Shown here: positions 20,728 through 31,856 of the stretch, piece by piece
Position numbering within the stretch: the stretch's first letter is position 1
Layout of the letters: each line of letters begins with the position of its first letter
NCBI GenBank assembly: GCA_002897115.2
Contig: BCIH01000005.1
Coordinates: 850,683-914,682, forward strand
Reading direction: 5' to 3'
Length of the DNA: 64,000 bases
Origin: Prototheca cutis
Taxonomy: Eukaryota; Chlorophyta; Trebouxiophyceae; Chlorellales; Chlorellaceae
Position numbers and translations under genes: made by a program
Notes under the pieces: generated by a model
Database searches by the model: none
What the model saw: only the letters and a program-made list of their open reading frames with translations
Told to the model about the DNA's origin: nothing

Positions 20728-23410
20728 TCAGTCTTGTGCCCGTCCCAGGAGCGCCTGCGCAGCAGCGATGGCTCGAGCCCACCGCTGCTCTGCACCTGCA
20801 ATTTCTGGCACCCCTCGATCCTGGGACGGTCCGAGTGCATGCTGGGAAGAATGAAGGGCACAGACTGCACCAATAGCGGCATCATGACAGAGCACCCTGT
20901 CCTCGGGCAGCGGCGCATGCTTGACGTCGCCGATCCCTGGAAGAAACTGTGACAAGGTCCGGATGTTGTCCATTGGGAGTGAGGCCAGGGAGGCATTCTG
21001 CCGCTGAGATTGCTGTTCGGAAGTCCCCTTGCACTTCCGCTGCTGGCCCGGTTGTTGCCCTCGAACGCAGTCGCCCTGGGTCCTGCAGGCTTGAGACGTT
21101 GCAGGACCAGTGTCGCCACCAGCACCAGCCCCGCGGGATGCCAGCCAGCCTAGCAAGAGCGAGGTTGCCATCAGGAGTCCTGGGTCAACGGCCGCCGGGC
21201 CCGTCTCGGCATGCCACACTGCACCGACGCACCGCGCCGACAGACGGTCTGCGACGTGCAGCAGCAAGTCGTGCACGGTCTTTGCATTCCGACTACCCGC
21301 GTTTGGGCTGCGTGATGCATGCCGGTGCCCAAGGTGTGCCAGGACCACCACAAGGTGGGCCAGCCGGGGAAGCTGCAGAGAATGACCCCAGCCCTCGGCT
21401 TTGGCCAGCACAAAGGGAGGCTCGCTGCCGGGCACGGCCTGATCCCGGCGGCGGGCTTGGCGGCGGCTTGCACGCTGGAGCCAGGCGCACCAGCTGTCCA
21501 GATCTGTGGTGTGGATCAAATGTAATGCATCTAAGTGCCAAAAAAGGTGTGGTCTTACTGACAGCAACCTCCCAGCTGTGCCAAGAGAAAAGAAACTCGC
21601 TCCCCATCCCCACGCCATCGCTGACGACCATCGCAATCAATGTGGTGCACCTTTGAGAAAGCTGAGGACATGGGTGTCTCCAAGCGGCTTGCTGGAGTCA
21701 TCTAGCCATAACCAGGCAAGAAACCGAGCACACCTGCTCCGAAAGGGATGGGATTGCACGGGTGGTGAGTCTCAGCACCACGCATCAACAACGCTGCTGT
21801 CACACCAGTCCTCCATCAGCCCCGCAGTGGTCCCGATCCGTGGCAAGCATCACAGGGAAACAAGCAGCCAAGCACCCGGCTTGGCTTGGCAGTGGACACA
21901 TTTGCTGATGGACGTGTGTTCCGTTGGCTGCACCTTTGAGACTCCCTAGAATTTCGGCCCTGCTGAGCAGCCACCACAAGACACTACCAAGCAACATGGG
22001 TACACAGCTGCACCTGTTCTGCATCTGGACAATGCTTCCCCTGCCGGAACCTGGGCACTGCGGCGTCAAAGGGAGCCGCCGCTTCAGCTTTCGTAGCAAG
22101 GATGCCAGGTTGGTCCCAGCTTGCGGGAAGGGCCTGCCGGCAGTGAGAGCCCTGCATGCATGCATGCATGCATGGGTCCGCTGGCGGGCGTGGAACGTTT
22201 CACGAAAATGCAAGACACAGATGGAAAATGTAATGGAGTCTGGACATGCTTGCCCCCATCAAAAGCCCTTTAGGCCGCACCCATCCAGCCTCTTCCTACC
22301 GGACATAGTAATACAGGGCCGTTACAGCGCCGCCACCTGGCACTCCGGGAGTCTGACTGAGCACTGCGAGCTGGTTCATGGCGGCACCGTTGCCTGGCCA
22401 CCATGCCAGCGCCAGCTCATACGCGAAACCCACTTGATCCCACTGAGGTTGGACGCCTCTGCAGCTCGTGGACTTGTATCTGCATGATGAGCATGGATTT
22501 GAGGGGTCCCGAGTTTACCCACGTGCATGTGCAGATTGCACCAGTGCAACAAAGACTTTTAGGGTTCCAACAAACATGGAATGTTTGGGAATTCCCTGCC
22601 CAACCCACCCCCATGAATACAGGCCATTCCCCCATTTTTGGAGCTTCCTCTGTACCTCAGGACATCGCCCATGGCGACGTGGCAGGAAGATATCTGGGCC
22701 GCTAGTGCTTCGTATGTGGATCCAGCATGATTGCTGCAGGCACCGATGCTCGGCGGCTGTGAAGACCCTGCCCGCACGGGCAATTCTCCAAGTTGCCGCT
22801 GCAGCTTCCCCGCCAGCACCGAGTAGAAGGCCAGCCCCTCGTCCAAGAACGCGATAGCAGCGGCATTGATCTGCGTATCCATGAAACAGCACGCCCATGT
22901 GTGTCCGCGGGAGGATTCTTCATGGACAGTCATTGGCACCTGGCCACTGCCATCCGATGATCTGCTTGCTCCCACTCAGTTTGGATTCCAATACACACAA
23001 ACAGGCCTTTTGTGCATTGGATGACAGTTCCCCAGTTTTCCCATGCAGTGGTTACCTTGTCATGGAGCGAGACATCATCTCTGTTGGTCAGCCTGGTGAG
23101 CATGTCTTTGATGGGGCCGTAGTGAACTCCCTGCCACAGCAGCCTGTCGATTGCCTTGTCCTGCAAAGCACGCGCCGAGCCGGGGACTGAGACGATGCAG
23201 CATGCTGACCTCCATGAACATTGGCAATGCCACAGGTTCTCCTCCTCTGACCTGGGCAAATGCGGCATGCTGCAGGATCACGGTCTCGCATGACTCGCGC
23301 AGCGACTCTAGGAGCTTGCGGACGGCAGGATCGAAAACAGTGCTGCTTGCCAGGCTCCTCTTCACCTTCTTATCGAGCACGGCACATCGAAGCAGTTGCT
23401 TCTGGGGCAT
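20728..23410 (-). CDS. EST1/SMG5-6-7 family TPR protein (nonsense-mediated decay type), 6 exons
   Basis: Exons 23410-23252, 23160-23056, 22870-22656, 22479-22300, 22151-21934 and 21530-20728 splice in phase to 559 residues. The N-terminal 14-3-3-like/TPR region shows the family landmarks: VRKLLESLRESCETVILQ, LLWQGVHY, CHVAMGDVLRYK, then YELALAWWPGNGAAMNQLAV and TALYYYVRALTAGRPFPQA. These correspond to the GD..RY, P.NG...NQLA and YYY.R.L..P.P.A signatures of SMG7/EST1. The C-terminal half is helical and Ala/Leu-rich, with no PIN nuclease motif, so SMG7-like is more likely than SMG6. The protein is short beside plant SMG7 (about 1000 residues). Expected role: binding phosphorylated UPF1 during mRNA decay. 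The start is the first Met of the first recognised exon; an earlier 5' exon cannot be excluded. Confidence 0.78.
22151..22173. repeat. (GCAT)n palindromic run overlapping a splice acceptor
   Basis: Alternating GCATGCAT sequence, self-complementary throughout, supplies the terminal CAG of the intron before exon 5 of the EST1/SMG-like gene. Purine-pyrimidine alternation could form a cruciform; no function is shown. Confidence 0.8.
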
Positions 23411-23802
23411 GGAAGCATGTGGTGACGGCGAGGGGACAAGTTAGTGGACCGCGTGACGTCTGTCCCTCGACGACGACTGTTCAATTCCCTTGAATGGGAG
23501 CCCCGCTTTCGGCGAATGACCTGGCAGCGAAAGTAGCCTCTATCGATCGTGCTCCACGTGGTGCAACCCTCCATGGATCATCCAAGTCCAGCATGCAGTA
23601 TTGACACAAACTCAGGGCACTGCTTGGGATCAGAATTCCTTTCTTGTGAACAATCCCAAGGAAGGATTGCGCGACCGCCCGAGCTCGCCAAGCCGTCCAG
23701 GGTTCGAATACTGTCGCCCCTGGACCTTGCATGCTAGCCCAGGTGGCCGCCCATCACACAGCCGAGGGACTGACCAGCTTTCAAGCTCCAATACCGTGAA
23801 AC
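23411..23802. promoter_or_regulatory. Divergent promoter region between EST1/SMG-like and thioesterase genes
   Basis: 392 bases between two start codons on opposite strands, the tightest head-to-head pair in the window. No TATA box or other clear motif. Confidence 0.45.
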
Positions 23803-25484
23803 ATGGCGGGCCGCGTGTTTGGACCTGTGGTGTCCATCCCCGCGAGGACCCGGCATTCCGCGACTTTCATCATGCTGCATGGCCTGGGCGACACAGGTGC
23901 GGTCGGGGCCACCAGGCACAGTGAGGAGGCGTTGCACGGGGCTTTGCTCTGTTCACGTTCACCCACCTGCCCCATTTCCACATCTTCATGCCCACAGGAA
24001 ATGGCTGGGCCCCCGTTGCATCACAGCTGAACCTGCCCCACATCAAGATGCTGTTCCCCACCGCACCCACGCGGCCCATCACATGCAACATGGGCATGCC
24101 CATGCCAGGTCGGTTGGTGCACGTGAATGGAGACTGGGGATTGTAATTGTGTGTGCGCGGGAGTCGCCTGTGCAGGGCAGGTGTTGCAGGCATGGTGCTC
24201 TCTTCTGCTCCGGCCCACATGATTGCGGTTTGTCCCTGCAAGAAATGAGTTTGCCGACCACTCCCTAACCGCATCACCTAACTTGCACAGGCTGGTTTGA
24301 CATCGTGAGCCTGGACGAGTCGGCCCTGCGCGAGGGCATGTCTGGCAAGGCAGCCGAGCGAGAGGGCATGCTTGAATCGGTGGCCTACGTGGGGGAGCTG
24401 ATCGAGAAGGAGCTGGAGGCCGGCATCCCAGCAGACAGGATTGTGGTGGGCGGGTTCAGCCAGGGTGGCAAGGTCGCCATCAAGACGTTCCTGCAGCACT
24501 CACCGGCCCTGGCAGGCTGCGTCTGCCTCTCCACCTGGCTCGAACCACGGAAGATGGAGGTGGGGTTTTCCCCATGGATATGGATATGTTGGTTGTATGA
24601 TGCTGTGGCCTTTGCTGTAAGGGCAGTCTGCGTCATGGCTTGCTTGGGCCAGTGTTGAGCTGCAATGGATGCCCCTATGCAATGCACACCGGCACTCTCG
24701 CATTCGCGTGTGTGCCCTGGCACTCTCTCACACTGGCCTGTGTACAATCAGGCATTTAAACCCTGAGACTCTCCCCTCACCCATGTCCCTGCAGCTGGAA
24801 CCGGAAGCTCTGGCCAAGCCCATCTTCCTGGGTCACGGCTCTGCCGACCCCCTGCTGCCACCCTTCCTGGCCCAGTTCACCTATGACTACCTCCGAAAAC
24901 TAAGTGCGTGCTGAAAGGAGGTTAGGTTGGCCAGGGGCCATGGACATTGCTGGGCAAGGAATGTGCTCATAATGCTCCTCTTCACCTTAACAAACTTGTC
25001 TCCCCGCCTGAACGAACACTACAGACTGCTCAAACATCACCTTCAAGATCTATCCGGGCATGGAGCACAGCAGCTGCCCGCAGGAGCTCCGGGACCTGGA
25101 AGATTTTTTGCGAAAGACATTGCCAGACACGCCGGTCACAAAGTGCGCCGGCGGGAGAGGTGCATGCTTGGTTGAGTGCGCACGAGCAGGGGCTGCTGGG
25201 ATATGCAGAGTGCGTGCATGCGTGTGCGGTCGTTGGCGCATCGACTGGATCCATCCAAAGCATGCAGCTGCACGCCAGGCCTAAAGCATGGTGACACGAT
25301 GTAACGAAAACGCACTCCTCTGCCTGCCCGCTGCAACCCACTTCCCAGGAGCGAGGTTGAGGGCATGTCGGTCAAGGAGCTCAAGCAGCTTCTGATGGCA
25401 AAGGGTGTGTCGGCCAAGGGAATGTACGAAAAGCATGAGCTGCTGGAGGCAGCGCTGGAAGCCATCGGCGAACCAAAACTCTGA
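23803..25484 (+). CDS. Acyl-protein thioesterase/lysophospholipase with C-terminal SAP-like domain, 6 exons
   Basis: Alpha/beta hydrolase of the LYPLA1/APT family, which removes palmitate from proteins. Exons 23803-23896, 23998-24108, 24291-24559, 24795-24903, 25025-25142 and 25349-25484 join in phase to 278 residues. Hallmarks: FIMLHGLGDTGNGW (oxyanion region), HIKMLFPTAPTRPITCNMG, WFDI, nucleophile GFSQGG (Ser126), GHGSADPLLP (Asp176) and YPGMEHSSC (His209), a complete Ser-Asp-His triad. After the hydrolase ends near residue 232, exon 6 adds about 44 residues with MSVKELKQLLMAKGV and KGMYEKHELLEAALEAI, the helix-loop-helix of SAP/ARMET-C-like modules. Animal APT1 (about 230 residues) lacks this tail, so it is an extension encoded by its own exon. 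The protein lacks a signal peptide, so it is probably cytosolic. Confidence 0.9.
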
Positions 25485-25958
25485 GCAAACGAATGACTAC
25501 AGGATTGAAATGAGTTGTGATTTCCCTGCGTCTACCTACGCCAATCCTTTCTATCCACAGACAACTAGCTTACAGGGGGGCACGATATGTCAGAGATGGC
25601 CCTCTTGCAAGCACAAAATAGGAGATTGCATTGCGGTCAGCGGCAGGCCTCAAGCGGTGGTGGCAGAAGCCCGAGGCCAGCCGGCAGGGTAACACACGCA
25701 AGGCTCGCCTGACAATGTGCAGGACCCTCACAGAGCAAGGGCTTTTGGTGGGAGTATGGAGAAACAAGCACGCATGCAAGCGGCAAGGACAGTGCAGGGA
25801 TCAAGCATTGGGTGCTGCCGTCCTGCACTCCAAGAGAGCCTTGCGTCCTGAACGCCGACTTGCAAAGTTTGGCACCTGAAACAGTCAAGTGAGCAAGCAA
25901 TTCTGTGTCCAAGGGCTGCGGGTCGCCCGAACCTCAGTGGGACAGCAGATGCGGGCCC
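25485..25958. other. Tail-to-tail gap between thioesterase and pyruvate kinase genes
   Basis: 3' flanks of converging genes. TTACA on the + strand at about 25570 would be a TGTAA poly(A) signal for the minus-strand pyruvate kinase, but it is nearly 400 bases away. Nothing else seen. Confidence 0.35.
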
Positions 25959-28900
25959 CTACTCCTCGGCATCCTCTGTCATGGTCGGGAGCCTGTGACC
26001 ACCCCCCCCAGCGCGAAGCTCGTCCGCGAAAACCTGCAGTGCATGTGCGTCGGTCATGGCGCCCAGGAATCCGCCCGTGTGCACGTTCCTCACTCGACGC
26101 TCCGGTCGATGCCTGCGTGTGATGCAGCGGGGGTGTTCCGGAAAATGTAAGAAAGTCAGGAAAAAAACATTGCATCACGCAGAAACCCCTCGCCGATGCA
26201 CAAGCACCCACCTTTGCTGAAAAGTCCTGGGGGCATGGTCCGCGTAGGGACTGGGCGGCGCCCCCACATTTGGCGAGGCGAGTGCATCGCCAAACGGGCT
26301 GGCCATGCCGCCGGTGCCCGATGCAAACGGGCTGCCAGCACCGCTGCCTGTCGCAAACGGGCTGCCCGTGCCGCTGCCTGTCGCAACGGGGCTGCCGTGC
26401 CCAAAGTCCAAGTGGTCGCGGCTGGGGCTAAAGGCAGCCGCCGTGAAGCTGGACTTGGCACGCTCGGGTGCCAGGGGATCGTAGTGCTCGGCCACGTTCC
26501 GCATGCCCTCGCCACGTGCGTCCACCTATGAAAGCGAGGATGGGTTTGTCAATGGGTTGAAATTTGGTGGTTCTTTCATTTCCCGTCATGCAAACTGGTC
26601 ATGCAGGGCTGCTTCATGCCAGGTTCACACTCTGTTCACAAAAAAAAAGATCGTTCGACAGCAGCAGCACGCAAACAAAGGAAACCGGCCAAGTCCTGGA
26701 TGCACTACGCACCTGAGTGACCTTGAGGACCAGTGCGCCCCGTTCAGAGGTGATGCACACGATGTAGTCCAGCGGCTTGCACAGACCCTCGTCCACTGCC
26801 ATGGCAATCGAGTCTGACAGCAGGTCATCAGACCCCGAGCTCATCGGCTCAGCCAGAATAGGGTGCACACCTGTCCAAGGGTGGGTGAGAGAGAGAGAGA
26901 GCGTGTGCGTGTGCGTGTGCGTGTGCGTGTGCGTGTGCGTGTGNNNNNNNNNNNNNNNNNNNNNNNNNNNNNNNNNNNNNNNNNNNNNNNNNNNNNNNNN
27001 NNNGTGTGCGTGTGCGTGTGCGTGTGCGTGTGCGTGTGCGTGTGCGTGTGTGTGGATTCTTAGACTGGTGCTTGTGTGCATATCTTTAGCTCAAAAACAG
27101 CAATCCTGGGAGATTGACAACTGCCAAACAACCCATCAAGCACCCGAAAATTTCTCCCCGAAAAATCCCCCACAAAAGTCCCTCAATAACTCCCCCCAAA
27201 ACTCCACCCACCACGAAGGATGAGGCATTGCCGGGCGAGGTATTTGCCCTCCAGGCGCCATTTCAGGCGGTTGGATTTCAGAGTTGGCACCACGACGGCC
27301 ATCACGGGCATGGGCGGGCGGTACTTGGCCACGAGACTGGCCGTGCGGCCAGAAGCGGAGATGACGATGATCAGACCAGCGCACAGTTTCTCGGCGGTGC
27401 GCGTGGCGTTGCTGGCCATGCCCTCCAGCTTGTGCAGGTACGTCACCGCGTCGGCGCCCCTGAACCCTCCCACACGCACGCTGCCATCGGCCAGCACACG
27501 TGGGGGCAGGGATCCAAAGGCCGAAACGGTGTGAGGCGCCGCCGCCAGGACGTTAAGCTCCCCGATGGGGCCGCCGCCGTCCTCGATGGGCCCGTCCGAC
27601 CCGGGGCGCAGCCAGGCCCTGCCGTCGATCGGTGCGGTGGCACCAGTCGGTGAGGAAGGGTGCAGCGGCGGCAGTCCCCCGCCCTGGGATATTCCCGTGG
27701 CCAGGGACAGTGAACTTTGCTTCCCGCGACGCTGTGTCACCGCGGAGGTGCTGGCCCATTTGGTGCTTGCTGTGATGGACGCGACGTCTCCCATGGAAGA
27801 TGCGGGGTGGTAGGCGCCCGGGAGGTCGTATTCGGATCCTCCCAGCCCCGCAAGCGGGCTCTCCTCGTCAAAGCGCTCGTTGACCAGCAGCTCGTGGTGC
27901 GCGCGGTAGTCAAACTGCTCTTCCGCGGCGCGGCACAGCCGCACCACGGTCTGCACGGTGACCAGCGGGTAGGCCCCCCGCAGGGTCTCCGCGCCCAGCA
28001 GCACGGCGTCCATGCCGTCAAGCACTGCATTCGCCACATCCGTGGCCTCGGCACGGGTCGGCCGCGGCGTGGACACCATGGTGTCCACAAACCGTGTTAC
28101 GATCACGGGTTTGCCCAGCACGTTGCAGCGGCCGATGACGCGCTTTTGCAGCAGGGCCATGAGCTCCGGCTCATAATCCATGCCCAGGTTGCCGCGGGAG
28201 AAGAGGATGCCATCGGCTGCGAGCGCGATGGCATCAAAGTTCCGGACCCCCGGTTTGCGCTCGACTTTGGCGATAATCTTGGTCTGAAACATGCCCAGCG
28301 CGTCCAAGAAAGCGCGGCACTCCTCCACGTCGCGGCGCGTGGACGTGTAGGAGAGGGACACGTAATCCACCTCAAATCGACGGCCAAATTCGCGAATGCA
28401 CGCGGCGTCGTGCTCGGTCATGATGGGGATGTCCAGGTCAAATGCCGCGTCGGGGGACTCAGCATTATGGGAGACCATGACGGTCAGCAGCCCATCCAAC
28501 GCGGCGCCCGTCCGAGCGATGCAGTGCACATCACCGTTGGCAGCAATGCTTTGAACCTCCAGGGTCAGCGTGCCCCCCTCAGCGCCCGTGGACAGATAGC
28601 GCCCCACAAACACGTTCTGCCCGGGACGGAGCACCTCGCCCAGGCCAGGGTAGGTCACAGGGAGCACGCCCGAACTGGCCTCCACACCGGGCGCCGCGGT
28701 CAGCACGACCTGACTCCCGGATTCAACAGCAATGGGGTTCTGGTGCTGCAGCCAGCCTTCGGCCGTCGTCTCGACCTTCCGCCGCACCGTGATTTCCCGC
28801 CCCGTCGTGTCCAACCACACACAGCACAGTCGATTGGTCTCCCCCATCGCAGTGGCCAGATTCTCCAATGTCGTCTCGTGGAAGCTTGGTGGGCCCCACT

Positions 28901-29455
28901 GATGATGTGTGTGCGCATGTGTTGGGGGGTTCGGGTTGCGGATGTGTGGGGCAAAACACACACAGCCAGTCAGCAGCCCCACCCCAAAAAACATACGCAC
29001 ACTTTCCCCTTTTCTTTTCTCACGTACGGTGAGGTCGACGCGGGCACAGGTCATTCCGGCCTCCAGGAGATCCTTGAGCATGGCAACGTCCTGGCAGGCG
29101 GGGCCGATGGTCACCACCACTGCATTGTCGTGTGTTGAAGATGGGCGGTGAATGCTGTCAAATTGGGGGATTTGGGAGGAGATTTTTGTTTCCCCCCACC
29201 TCCCTTGGACGCATCCACACCCACCTCCAACCCAAGTTCTGCCCCAGCTCCAGCTCGCGAGCAGTCGCGAAAAATGAACCACCCACCCTGCATCCATCCA
29301 AAACCCTCAAACAAATCAGACAACTACAAGACCCTCCAAGGGCGAGCTCGCTCTCTCCCCATTAACTACCTACCTTTGGTGGCACACCCCGTCCGGAGAT
29401 CGGCCTCTGGGATGGGAATCAGAACATCCTTGATGTCCACGCCTTGGAAAAAATG
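25959..29455 (-). CDS. Pyruvate kinase, plant RGNLG subfamily, with a long insert and C-terminal tail (5' end unresolved)
   Basis: Converts phosphoenolpyruvate and ADP to pyruvate and ATP. Resolved exons are 29455-29374, 29119-29028, 28898-27212, 26870-26713, 26525-26212 and 26112-25959, all in phase. Recognisable blocks: GVDIKDVLIPIPEADLR, VVVTIGPACQDVAMLKDLLE, ARVDLT joined to WGPPSFHETTLENL, ILFSRGNLGMD, PRPTRAEATDVANAVLDGMD, LLGAETLRGAYPL and LVAKYRPPMPV. RGNLG in place of RGDLG, and VTRFVDTM in place of ATQMLESM, mark a subfamily known from plants. Between FDEESPLAGLGG and DAVTYLHKLEGMAS lies roughly 140 residues of Ser/Gly/Pro-rich sequence. After the C-domain (LCKPLDYIVCITSERGALVL) comes a tail with SPFATGSG-type repeats. 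An upstream exon with the start codon is missing from my model. One intron contains the assembly gap. Confidence 0.9.
26888..27055. repeat. GA then (GTGTGC)n microsatellite interrupted by a 60-N gap (26944-27003)
   Basis: A short GA run leads into hexamer GTGTGC/GCGTGT repeats on both sides of the N block, so the gap is an unresolved expansion of the same repeat. It lies in a pyruvate kinase intron (between exons ending at 27212 and starting at 26870). Confidence 0.97.
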
Positions 29456-31856
29456 CTGCACAGAGCATAGGGGAAAGGATCCGGCTCTAGCACCGTGTGG
29501 CCTTTTCTGCTCGCACACACAAAGGGCCTCCGCCCCCAAAGACGTGGAGGCAAAGTGCAGACCCCAGTTTGCATCCACCCAACCCAGAAATGCATTCCAA
29601 TGCATCATCCCACCGCCCAGCCCATGACGCACGTGCTTGGCCTTCTGAACGCGCCGGCTGCATGGCAGGTGTTGACGGGGAGGAGCGTGAGTGTGCTAGT
29701 TTTGAGCACCCGTCTGTGGCGTGGCCCATGCAGGGCCTTTGCCAAGTTTACGAAATGTTCATCCACAGCATGCACATGCCATTGCTGTGCCTACTGACAA
29801 GCACGCCCCTCGGGTGCCTCGGGGTTTTCCCTCCAAACCCTGCAGGTACATGCTTCTCTCCCTTGACTCCACCCCTTGACCATTCCCTGCATCTAGATCG
29901 CTCCGACCCCGGGACCCGCGACGCATTGCATGGATCTCCATGATCTTACTTTACAAACATCTTGAACTGTCTGGCAGCCCGACAAGGTTCCTCGCTCGGG
30001 CGCTGGGCGGGGTCCCCCAGGGTCCCGTCCGGATGAAAGGTGCTAACCACAAAGGCCCCCTTGGACGCGCAAGCCTGGCTGCGTCTGCAAGCCTTGCGAT
30101 CGACACGCCTCTGACCGAGGAGTGCACTGGAAAATAAGCACGCGCGCCCGACGGTGCAATGCACCTTGATGCCAAAATCGTCACGTTGCCCATCGGTCTG
30201 GGCGGATGCCGCTGGGGATGCGACACCCCAAGCCACGTGGACCCCCCTTCACCCACCCCACTGCACCCTCACTACTTGCAAAACTGACACCCCATTGCTT
30301 GTTGATTGAGAATTAAAATCCTTGTGAGTTCAGACTTCCAGTCAAGAGGCGGCACAAAAAGAAGACGCACGAGGGCCAGGCTAGCCAACAACAATCATGG
30401 AAGCGACGGGGTGGTAGCTGGAGGACGGTTGCACAGACGTTCAAGGATGGGAAGCTAGGTCGCCGGCTAAGGAAAGTTCAAGGTACGATGCATGGCCGCA
30501 CGCCGCGGCGCATGCAGGGCTGTCGGGGCAAGCGCTGGTGCGGGTCGGGGCACGGGCGGCTGTCAGATGCCCGGGGAAGGAAGCAAGGGAAACCAAGAGG
30601 TTCCAGCCACATTGCAAATGGACGTTTGCATCGCGCAGGACCCCGCGGGGGTTGACCCGAACGCGGCGGCATTGGGAATTCTTCTCAAAAAGCGGCGTCA
30701 CTAAGGAATGAGACGAGACAAGGATTCGTGTTCACTTGGAAAGAGGGGCAAGGGAAGAACTTGCCAGGGGGGCCTCCCGGCGGCCGGGCATGGCGCGCTG
30801 GGCTCCCTGACAACAAGCAAACACAGGAAAGCAGTGTGCTTATGGGTTCCGTACCAGTGCCTTTGGCCATTGACAGGAGTTGAGGAAAGGGGCCTCAGGG
30901 ATGCCGGCGGGTCGCAAGGTCTTGATCACCTCGGATCCCATTTAGGCAAGCCCAAGCCCGGTGCCATCTTGCAGGCCCAGGAGGTGGAGCAAGGCACAAG
31001 CCAAGCAGGACATGCACACCCGCTGTGCAGAAGGCAGTGCGGGGTGGGTGAGCGAGTGGGTGCGAGACAGAGGGCCCGAGCTCGCGTGCCCCTACGGCGG
31101 GCGGGCAGGCGAACGAGGACCACACAGACTTCTGCCGCCAGGCACGCACCGAAAAACACACTACAAAGCAAGTTCCACGTGCGGGGTGATGCACGCCAGA
31201 CGCGCGGCAGTCACAGTCGGGCCAGGGTGGAAACGAAGGGTGCATGAGCGCGGCCGCTCCAACGTACAGATGGGCCGCCTGGGTGGAGCATCGGCGGGGG
31301 GTTTCTTTGGCAGGAGTGAAACACTGAGACACGGGAGCAGTGCTCGCGAATACGACTGCCGTGCGCGGCTCACGGCTCACAGCTACAGTGGAAAGGAAGG
31401 AAGAGGAAAAAGAGAAAAGGAAGAATGTTGGCCATCTTCGGCGTCGAGAAACAGAGGGGTTCAGGCCACGCCGCGGCGCAGCTGGAGGCGAAAAGAAGTG
31501 AGGATTATGGACGGGAGGATTCACTTTTGGGGGCGGAGGGGGGCAACGGTCGGTTGTGTGCCAGGGCACCACTCGCGCAAGGCTCTCACTGGCAAGGGCC
31601 GCTGCCACCCCAAACAACACTGGAAGGAGAGAATGGGTGGGACAACCGCGGCTGGGGAGAGCGGGGTCGTGGTGAGCGGGGTGGGGGTTCCAAGCATGTC
31701 GGGCCATGCATCGGCTCGCGACACGCCTTGAGAATGCACCACCCACCCACCAACCTCGCCCCGCCGACTCGCCTTTCCTGCGACGCACGCACCCTCCTCG
31801 ACTGACCGCAAAGAATAAACCCAAGGCTACAATACCGCCGCTACAGCCATAGCGGC
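29456..31856. other. 2.4-kb stretch without a supported gene
   Basis: The left end should contain the missing 5' exon and promoter of pyruvate kinase. The right part (about 30400-31850) carries long frames on both strands (30961-31731 plus, 30895-32142 minus), but these are GC-rich random frames without domains, and the minus one is read-through of the Myb gene in another frame. It may be a long 3' UTR of the Myb gene. Confidence 0.4.

Noticed and set aside
26863..27063. Val-Arg and Cys-Val repeat peptides
   Set aside because: Translation of the GTGTGC microsatellite and N gap inside an intron, not a protein.
27717..29138. 473-codon plus frame
   Set aside because: Antisense of the large pyruvate kinase exon.
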